A stretch of 64,000 bases of DNA from Dryocola boscaweniae. Lineage in GTDB: Bacteria; Pseudomonadota; Gammaproteobacteria; Enterobacterales; Enterobacteriaceae. The stretch's first letter is position 1. Each line of letters opens with the position of its first letter. The notes beneath the pieces were generated by a model. The model was not told the DNA's origin, searched no databases, and saw only the letters and a list, made by a program, of their open reading frames with translations. Both the position numbers and the translations under genes were made by a program. This document shows positions 58,305 through 64,000 of the stretch, piece after piece. Where the stretch lies: NCBI RefSeq assembly GCF_025215095.1, contig NZ_JALHAP010000079.1:248001-312000 (forward strand). The letters are read 5' to 3'.

Positions 58305-59162
58305 TCAGGTTAATCTCTCAACGTAATTGCGGCTCTGCTCTATCATCTTCATTCCTTCGCTTTCGTTAAGCTGAAGCAGACCCATAAACAGCAAATCGGT
58401 TATGCACAGTTGCGCCGTACGCGATGAAATAGAGGAGCTTCGCCAGCGTTGCTCATCCGAAACGGTATCGAGCGTGAAATCGGCCAGTTTTCTCAGGGCG
58501 CTGTTCTGCAAAGAAGTTATGGCAATCACCGTCGCGCCTTTGGATTTTGCTATCTCTGCCGCCAGGAGCACTTCTTTACGCTGACCGGAAAAGGAGATTG
58601 CCAGCATCACGTCCTGGCTGGTTAGCGTTTGTGCGAGGGTTAATTGCACATGGGTGTCGTAATCCGTAAGGATATGAAAACCTATTTTCATCAGCTTCCA
58701 GGCGAGATCCTTCCCCACCAGAGAAGAGCCGCCAATGGCGGAAATCTGGATGCGCCTCGCCGCCTGAAGCAGCCCAATTATCTTTTCAACCTCGGGAATA
58801 TCGAGGTTGTCGGTCGTCTTTCTTATGGCGCTAAGCTTTTCATTCAGAAGCTTATTTGCAACATCAAGAAGGGGATCCTGGCTGCTGATATCGTTATGCA
58901 GATGAGGCGATTGCTGCTTGCGTTCGGTAACCTGTTTTCCCCACTCTTCAACCAGCGCCACTTTTAATTTTGTGAAGCCCTGTAGCCCGAGTTTCTGGGC
59001 AAATTTCACGATGGCCGACTGGCTGACGCCAAGCGTTTGCGCCATCTGTTGTGAGGAGAGTTCTTTCAACGCATCGGGGCTGTCAATAATGAAGCTCGCA
59101 ATCTTGCGCTCGCCTGGGGTGAAACGCCCCATATTTTCAATCAATTTTTGACGGTACAGCAC
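58305..59162 (-). CDS. murR: MurNAc operon repressor MurR (RpiR family)
   Basis: MurR represses murQP until MurNAc-6-P binds its SIS domain. With the GTG start at 59162, seven bases after GGAG, it is 285 residues, the same as in E. coli. It has an N-terminal helix-turn-helix (SSQQMAQTLGVSQSAIVKFAQKLG) and a SIS domain (about 125-255; ISAIGGSSLVGKDLAWKLMKIG, AISFSGQRKEVLL). It is transcribed away from the porin-murQP genes, as E. coli murR is from murQP. A longer frame to a TTG at 59177 is less likely. Confidence 0.92.
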   Translation of the reverse strand: MLYRQKLIENMGRFTPGERKIASFIIDSPDALKELSSQQMAQTLGVSQSAIVKFAQKLGLQGFTKLKVALVEEWGKQVTERKQQSPHLHNDISSQDPLLDVANKLLNEKLSAIRKTTDNLDIPEVEKIIGLLQAARRIQISAIGGSSLVGKDLAWKLMKIGFHILTDYDTHVQLTLAQTLTSQDVMLAISFSGQRKEVLLAAEIAKSKGATVIAITSLQNSALRKLADFTLDTVSDEQRWRSSSISSRTAQLCITDLLFMGLLQLNESEGMKMIEQSRNYVERLT

Positions 59163-59262
59163 GGCGTTTCTCCACAAAAAAATCCAATTCGATCATCACC
59201 TTCTCGTCGCTGAAAGGCAACATTCATCACCCTGAATTGACGAAATTTCTGATTGTTGTTCG

Positions 59263-59310
59263 TCATACAAAATGTATGAATGCCGTCACATTTATTCATA
59301 AAAGAATAAA
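59263..59310 (+). promoter_or_regulatory. Putative MurR operator overlapping a CRP-like site ahead of the porin-murQP operon
   Basis: TCATAC, five bases, GTATGA (59263-59279) is a perfect inverted repeat in the divergent gap. TATGA-ATGCCG-TCACA (59275-59290) is a good CRP-site match sharing its right half. A further inverted repeat TTTATTC/GAATAAA lies at 59291-59310. In E. coli murQP needs cAMP-CRP and is blocked by MurR; overlapping sites would give the same logic here. Confidence 0.55.
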
Positions 59311-59398
59311 ATATTCCTTTAAATTATCATTTGGATCATTAATTATTCCGGTCGGCGCCAGACCAACTTATAATTTATTCGCTAATGGAATGATGATA

Positions 59399-60475
59399 AT
59401 GAAAACAAAGGCTTATACCGTTTCTCTCCTTGCCTTGCTGGCGAGTTTCACTACACAAGCTGCTGAAATTTATAAAGCTAAAGATGGATCGACCGTAGAT
59501 TTGTATGGCCGTTTAGGGTTCAACATCTCTGATAAAAAGTCCGGGGATACGCAGGGCGATTTCGATGGCCGTTTAGGGGTAAGCGGTCGTCAGGTTGTTA
59601 ATGACACCGTGTCGGTCATCGGTCTTGCGCAATATCAGGTTAACTCCGCGGAATACGCCAACAACGTTGAAGGCGAAAATGACAGCCTGACCGCGCGTTA
59701 TGTCTGGGCGGGCCTGGATATGTCCCAGTACGGGAAAATTACCGGCGGACGCGTTTCTTCCGGGCTGATTATGTTTACCGATATCGGCGATGTGTTCGCC
59801 AGTTCAGATGTTTCTACGGGACGCCAGGCTCGACACATCGACCCGACGGCCGTTCAGGTATTCCGTCAGGATGGCACCGTTCAGTATCAGAATACTTTTG
59901 GCAATTTTGATTTCTCCACCGCTTATATCATCGGGAACAACACCTCAGATCTGGATTACGGCTATAACGCCGCGCTGCGCTACACGCTGGATATGGGCGA
60001 TGCCGGCAAGCTGGCCCCGGTTATCGCTTTCCAGAAAACCCGTGCAAAGCAAAGCGATAACAGCCGTACTAACGGCGCAGATACCTTCACCTATGGCGGC
60101 GTAGGTACGCGTTATTACCTCGGTTCATTGATGCTTGGCCTGCTCTACTCGCAGGACACGGTGACTTACACCAACGGCTATGCGGACAGCAAAGATAAAA
60201 ACTGGGAGTTCACCGCCGTTTACGACATTAACAGCGACTGGACGGTTCGAACCGGCTACCGTTATCTCAATAACGAAGGCGGCGATGAGCTGGTGCTGCG
60301 TGATACCACCTTCGAGGCGCAATATAAGCTGACCCCACGTAGCTCAATCTACACGGCATATATTCTGCGGAACGGGCAGGATGGCAAAAACGTCATGACC
60401 GGCCGAAGCGTTTCGTTTGGCGGAAGCTCCGCATCAGAAAGCTTCTACCACGCCGGGCTTCGTTACGAATTCTAA
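59399..60475 (+). CDS. OmpC/OmpF-type outer-membrane porin in the MurNAc operon
   Basis: This 358-residue protein has a signal peptide (VSLLALLASFTTQAAE), an N-terminal strand IYKAKDGSTVDLYGRLGF and a terminal Phe (GLRYEF). These are hallmarks of 16-stranded trimeric general porins. It is related to OmpC/OmpF/PhoE, but the usual PEFGGD in the constriction loop L3 is replaced by FTDIGDVFASSD. It sits first in the operon with a DUF2057 gene, murQ and murP, so it probably aids entry of MurNAc or muropeptide sugars. Start ATG 59399; GGA lies nine bases upstream. Confidence 0.85.
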   Translation: MKTKAYTVSLLALLASFTTQAAEIYKAKDGSTVDLYGRLGFNISDKKSGDTQGDFDGRLGVSGRQVVNDTVSVIGLAQYQVNSAEYANNVEGENDSLTARYVWAGLDMSQYGKITGGRVSSGLIMFTDIGDVFASSDVSTGRQARHIDPTAVQVFRQDGTVQYQNTFGNFDFSTAYIIGNNTSDLDYGYNAALRYTLDMGDAGKLAPVIAFQKTRAKQSDNSRTNGADTFTYGGVGTRYYLGSLMLGLLYSQDTVTYTNGYADSKDKNWEFTAVYDINSDWTVRTGYRYLNNEGGDELVLRDTTFEAQYKLTPRSSIYTAYILRNGQDGKNVMTGRSVSFGGSSASESFYHAGLRYEF

Positions 60476-60484
60476 TTATGCTGT

Positions 60485-60511
60485 GACCGGAGCGGGATAA
60501 CTGTTCCGGTC
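60485..60511 (+). other. Intercistronic hairpin between porin and DUF2057 genes
   Basis: GACCGGA and TCCGGTC pair across a 13-base loop just after the porin stop codon. No T tract follows, so it may set differential mRNA levels (abundant porin, fewer enzymes) rather than terminate. Confidence 0.45.
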
Positions 60512-60527
60512 ATAAAAGGAGAACCCG

Positions 60528-61118
60528 ATGTTCAGAACTATGCTAACCCTGTTGCTGCTTACGCTGTCCGGCTTCAGCGTGGCCTCCACGCTGAAAATGG
60601 GTGAAAATGTAAATGTTCTGGCGGCACGCGATGCGCAGATCAATCCTCTTGCGAAATCGATAACGCTTGGGGCTGGCGAGCAGGCGATGATTGTACGCTT
60701 TGATGCGCCGACCAATCCCGGTTCCGCAAACGAAAGCCAGGGCCGTATCACTTCTGATGCCTTGCTGCTGACGTTTGATGCGCCGCTTACCGGAGAAGTT
60801 ACGCTGCGCACAGCGACGCCGCGTACGGAAAACGCAACGCGTAAAACCGCTAAGAATCCACAATTTACGCTCAGCAACGCTGACGGCGCGGAAATCGTAT
60901 TAAATAGCCAACCTGTAAACCTGCCGCAAAGCACTTTAATGACGGATTACAGCCAGTATTTACCTGCGAAGGCTGCCGGTACGGCGCAGCACGAACCGCG
61001 GATCGAATCTAAAGCGCCGGCAGGGCATAACGCGTCCTTAAGCCAGGTGCAAAGTGAGTTTTTGAAATTAGATGCGGCTCAACGCAAAGCTTTTTTGCGC
61101 TGGGCGCTGGAACTTTAA
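60528..61118 (+). CDS. DUF2057 (YccT-like) periplasmic protein
   Basis: This 196-residue protein has a signal peptide cleaved near FSVASTL and the DUF2057 pattern TLKMGENVNVLAARD near the mature N-terminus. It ends KLDAAQRKAFLRWALEL, like the family. E. coli YccT (CsgI), the best-known member, is a periplasmic inhibitor of curli assembly. This one lies between the porin and murQ, following AAGGAG, and so is likely co-expressed for MurNAc use. Its exact role is unknown. Confidence 0.8.
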   Translation: MFRTMLTLLLLTLSGFSVASTLKMGENVNVLAARDAQINPLAKSITLGAGEQAMIVRFDAPTNPGSANESQGRITSDALLLTFDAPLTGEVTLRTATPRTENATRKTAKNPQFTLSNADGAEIVLNSQPVNLPQSTLMTDYSQYLPAKAAGTAQHEPRIESKAPAGHNASLSQVQSEFLKLDAAQRKAFLRWALEL

Positions 61119-61151
61119 CGCTGCCAACCGGCATGAACGAATAGCGAGACA

Positions 61152-62063
61152 ATGATGAAGATCGATTTATCTGCCCTGACCACCGAAGGCCGTAATACTC
61201 AAAGCGAAAATATCGACATGCTCTCTACGGAAGAGATGCTGAGAGTCATTAATAAAGAAGACCAGAAGGTGGCGCTGGCAGTTGAAAAGGTGATCCCGGC
61301 TATCACTCAGGCTGTCGATGCCATCGTTGCTGCCTTCCAGAAGGGCGGACGCTTAATTTACTGCGGCGCGGGCACCTCCGGGCGTCTTGGTATTCTTGAC
61401 GCCAGCGAGTGCCCACCAACCTACGGCACGCCGCGCGAGCAGGTCGTTGCGCTGATTGCGGGAGGCCATCAGGCTATTCTTCAGGCGGTCGAAAACGCAG
61501 AAGACAGCCTGACGATGGGCGTTGAGGATCTGAAAAATCTTCAGTTCAGCGACAAAGACGTGCTGGTAGGTATTGCCGCCAGCGGCCGCACGCCTTACGT
61601 CGTGGCTGCGCTCAACTATGCCAATAGCCTCGGCGCAACCACCGTAGCGCTGACCTGTAACGCGGGCAGTGAAATCACCCAAATTGCCAAAATCGCCATC
61701 ATGCCGGTCGTTGGGGCGGAAGTAGTAACCGGCTCGTCACGTATGAAAGCAGGTACGGCGCAAAAGCTGGTGCTCAACATGCTGACCACCGGGGCGATGA
61801 TCCGCAGCGGAAAAGTTTACGGCAACCTGATGGTGGATGTAGAAGCGACCAACCAGAAACTCGTTCAGCGCCAGATCAACATTGTTATGCAGGCCACGGA
61901 TTGCGACCAGCAGACGGCATCTGAGGCGCTCGCCGCCTGCGATGGCCACTGCAAAACCGCCATCGTCATGGTGCTGGGCAAGCTGACCGCAGCGCAGGCA
62001 AAACAGCTTTTAAATGATAACAACGGCTTTATTCGCCAGGCTTTAGCCAATACGGAGATCTAG
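61152..62063 (+). CDS. murQ: N-acetylmuramic acid 6-phosphate etherase
   Basis: MurQ splits MurNAc-6-P into GlcNAc-6-P and D-lactate in cell-wall recycling and MurNAc catabolism. The 303-residue SIS-domain protein has [26 protein letters not shown] and the catalytic glutamates of the family, one in this segment and one in VENAEDSL. It also carries [23 protein letters not shown]. Three bases separate it from murP. Confidence 0.97.
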   Translation: MMKIDLSALTTEGRNTQSENIDMLSTEEMLRVINKEDQKVALAVEKVIPAITQAVDAIVAAFQKGGRLIYCGAGTSGRLGILDASECPPTYGTPREQVVALIAGGHQAILQAVENAEDSLTMGVEDLKNLQFSDKDVLVGIAASGRTPYVVAALNYANSLGATTVALTCNAGSEITQIAKIAIMPVVGAEVVTGSSRMKAGTAQKLVLNMLTTGAMIRSGKVYGNLMVDVEATNQKLVQRQINIVMQATDCDQQTASEALAACDGHCKTAIVMVLGKLTAAQAKQLLNDNNGFIRQALANTEI

Positions 62064-62065
62064 CA

Positions 62066-63508
62066 ATGGCTAAGATTACGGAACAATTAATTGCCACGAT
62101 CCTGCAACTGGTCGGCAATAAAAATAATATCCAGAACTGCGGGCACTGTATGACCCGCCTGCGTCTTACGCTTAATAACGACCAGTTAATCGAGCACGAC
62201 AAACTCAAGGCGCTTGCCGGCGTTCTGGGCGTTATTAACAGCGACGATCAGTTGCAAATTATCCTCGGGCCGGGCAAAGCCCAGACGGCCGCTGAAATGA
62301 TGAACGTGATGCTGGCGAACGGTGCCGATTCCGCGACGGAACAACCCAGCGTAGGTTCAGTGGCAAGCGACACCAAACAGAAGATGAAGGCTAAGCAAAA
62401 CAGCGTGGTGCATCAGTTCCTTGCCAAGTTTGCCACCATCTTTACGCCGCTGATCCCGGGCTTTATCGCCGCAGGCATGCTGTTGGGTTTTGCGACCTTA
62501 ATTGAGCAAAGCCTGCTGGCTGACGCTGCCGAAAAGAATGCAACCATCGTGCATATCGTTGGCTACATGAAGATTTTCGGCAAAGGTCTTTTCACCTTCC
62601 TGCCTATTCTGATTGGTTATAACGCGCAGAAAGCCTTCGGTGGTTCGGGCGTAAACGGGGCCATTATCGCCTCTTTGTTCCTGCTGGGTTACAACCCGGA
62701 AGCGACGGTGGGCTATTTCTCCGGTATCGATAACTTCTTCGGCATGGGCATCGACCCGCGCGGCAACATTATTGGCGTGCTGATCGCGTCGATTCTGGGC
62801 GCGTGGATTGAGCGCCAGATTCGTAAAGTCATTCCGGATAATCTGGACATGATCCTCACCTCGCTGCTGACGCTGCTGATTACCGGCGCGCTGACATTTA
62901 CGCTGATCATGCCATTTGGCGGCGAGCTGTTTAAAGGCATGTCCTGGCTGTTCCTGCACCTGAACGGCAACCCGTTTGGCTGCGCCATTCTTGCGGGCCT
63001 GTTCCTGATTGCGGTGGTCTTCGGCGTTCACCAGGGTTTTATCCCGGTCTATTTCGCTCTGATGGATGTGCAGGGTTTCAACTCGCTGTTCCCGATTCTG
63101 GCCATGGCCGGCGGCGGGCAGGTGGGGGCTGCGCTTGCGCTTTACTTCCGTTCGGCTAAACACTCGGTTACCCGCAATCAGGTTAAAGGCGCGATCATCC
63201 CGGGCCTGCTGGGCGTTGGCGAACCGCTGATCTACGCCGTAACGCTGCCGCGCGTGAAGCCTTTTGTAACCGCCTGTCTTGGCGGCGCCTGCGGTGGCTT
63301 CTTTATTGGCCTGGTCGCCTGGTTCGGTCTGCCGATTGGTCTGAATACCGTGTTCGGCCCATCAGGGCTGGTATCACTGCCGCTGATGACGTCCGCTCAG
63401 GGCATTTATGCCGGGATGGGGATTTACGCCGCAGGCGTGCTGATTTCCTATATTTGTGGCTTTATCATTACCTGGTTCTTTGGTCACAAGGATGTTGATC
63501 TGACTTAA
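62066..63508 (+). CDS. murP: PTS N-acetylmuramic acid-specific EIIBC component
   Basis: MurP imports MurNAc across the inner membrane with phosphorylation to MurNAc-6-P. The 480-residue protein has an N-terminal IIB domain with the phosphocysteine in [16 protein letters not shown] domain follows (about 110-475) with [16 protein letters not shown] and [18 protein letters not shown]. It has no IIA domain and in E. coli uses EIIA-Glc. A terminator follows. Confidence 0.95.
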   Translation: MAKITEQLIATILQLVGNKNNIQNCGHCMTRLRLTLNNDQLIEHDKLKALAGVLGVINSDDQLQIILGPGKAQTAAEMMNVMLANGADSATEQPSVGSVASDTKQKMKAKQNSVVHQFLAKFATIFTPLIPGFIAAGMLLGFATLIEQSLLADAAEKNATIVHIVGYMKIFGKGLFTFLPILIGYNAQKAFGGSGVNGAIIASLFLLGYNPEATVGYFSGIDNFFGMGIDPRGNIIGVLIASILGAWIERQIRKVIPDNLDMILTSLLTLLITGALTFTLIMPFGGELFKGMSWLFLHLNGNPFGCAILAGLFLIAVVFGVHQGFIPVYFALMDVQGFNSLFPILAMAGGGQVGAALALYFRSAKHSVTRNQVKGAIIPGLLGVGEPLIYAVTLPRVKPFVTACLGGACGGFFIGLVAWFGLPIGLNTVFGPSGLVSLPLMTSAQGIYAGMGIYAAGVLISYICGFIITWFFGHKDVDLT

Positions 63509-63514
63509 GATCAA

Positions 63515-63558
63515 GGGCAGGCGGCTTCCCCCTCACTCATTTGCCGTCTGCTCTTTTT
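63515..63558 (+). terminator. Rho-independent terminator of the mur operon
   Basis: GGGCAGGCGGC pairs with GCCGTCTGCTC (with G-U pairs) across an 17-base loop and is followed by TTTTT. Confidence 0.75.
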
Positions 63559-63773
63559 CCGTTTTGTAATCAAAAAAGATCGCCGCCTGTTAATTATTTA
63601 TCACTCCTTCTGCACCCTTCTGAATATCTTCCTGACCGGGTATTAGCCCGCCATTTTTACAACGAACTAGCCGTTTTATTTTTATATATGTGGAAATGAA
63701 TATTTACCCATTACTGCTACACTTTTTTTAAAAATAATGGCTAACAACCTTTCCCCTTCATAAGCGGTGGCAA

Positions 63774-64000
63774 ATGAAAAACATTACCTTAGTGTGCTCA
63801 GGATTACTGTTTACATCGTTTTCTCACGCCAGTGCCCTTTATTTTTATGAAATTGGAACAGAAGATACGGCGCTTGCCGGGGCCGGGCAGGCTGCACGAG
63901 CACAGGACGCATCAACCATTTTCACCAACCCGGCCGGGATGACCCGGCTGCCGGATCGCATGTTTACCGGCGGCGCTCAGGTAATGGGCGGAAATATCGA
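63774..64000 (+). CDS. FadL/OmpP1/TodX-family outer-membrane protein (partial, runs off the window)
   Basis: The first 75 codons are visible. A signal peptide (VCSGLLFTSFSHASA) precedes the family N-terminus YEIGTEDTALAGAGQAARAQ, and FTNPAGMTRLPD follows. These are landmarks of FadL-type channels for hydrophobic substrates; FadL itself binds long-chain fatty acids. It is not necessarily FadL: E. coli fadL lies elsewhere. A 265-bp A/T-rich gap with the mur terminator precedes it. The rest of the gene is outside the window. Confidence 0.8.
   Translation, partial: MKNITLVCSGLLFTSFSHASALYFYEIGTEDTALAGAGQAARAQDASTIFTNPAGMTRLPDRMFTGGAQVMGGNI

Overview
The window is chromosomal DNA from a member of the Enterobacteriaceae (an Escherichia/Enterobacter/Cronobacter/Cedecea-type gammaproteobacterium). 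Almost every protein is a close full-length counterpart of an E. coli K-12 protein, and gene order follows the E. coli pyrG-eno to nrdH-ygaC segment. Known local details are also kept: the TTG start of gshA, MicA between gshA and luxS, a LexA box over the recA promoter, and a proU P2-like promoter. I cannot assign a genus from the sequence alone.

Layout: (1) 1-5.95 kb: end of pyrG, eno, an amino-sugar cassette (RpiR-type regulator, PTS EIICB, NanE-type epimerase) and the queuosine genes queE and queD. (2) 6.2-15.3 kb: sulfate assimilation (cysJIH, cysDNC) with iap and ygbE; there is no CRISPR-cas locus at the cysH/iap junction, where E. coli K-12 has one. (3) 15.4-24.4 kb: ftsB-ispD-ispF-truD-surE-pcm, nlpD-rpoS, and mutS convergent with rpoS. 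(4) 24.5-28.4 kb: mltB, then a four-gene operon of a 39-residue membrane peptide and a metal ABC importer behind a strong Zur-like box. The hyc/hyp/nor/srl block that separates mutS from mltB in E. coli is absent. (5) 28.5-38.2 kb: pncC, recA, recX, alaS, csrA, one tRNA-Ser and three tRNA-Arg genes, yqaB, yqaA, gshA, MicA and luxS. (6) 38.3-46.7 kb: an AraC-type regulator, a second-type 2-isopropylmalate synthase, emrB-emrA-mprA, ygaH-ygaZ and an intact ygaY. (7) 46.8-58.2 kb: proVWX, nrdHIEF, ygaM, ygaC, alaE, a small variable stretch (yghW-like, a DUF2158-like peptide, a 2H-phosphoesterase-like protein) where E. coli has stpA, then ygaP. (8) 58.3-63.5 kb: a MurNAc locus of murR divergent from porin, DUF2057, murQ and murP. 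(9) The window ends inside a FadL-family outer-membrane protein gene.

The core is ordinary enterobacterial housekeeping. The most interesting accessory parts are the Zur-type metal-import operon headed by a translationally coupled micro-membrane protein, the murQP locus expanded with its own porin and a DUF2057 periplasmic protein behind overlapping MurR/CRP-like sites, a perfect 12-bp-arm palindrome over the yghW-like promoter, the 2H-phosphoesterase-like orphan, and two tiny coupled ORFs in the nrdH-ygaM interval.

Small regulatory calls (Zur, NrdR, CRP and MurR boxes, promoters, terminators) come from reading motifs by eye. Comparisons with E. coli proteins are from memory of those families, not from searches.
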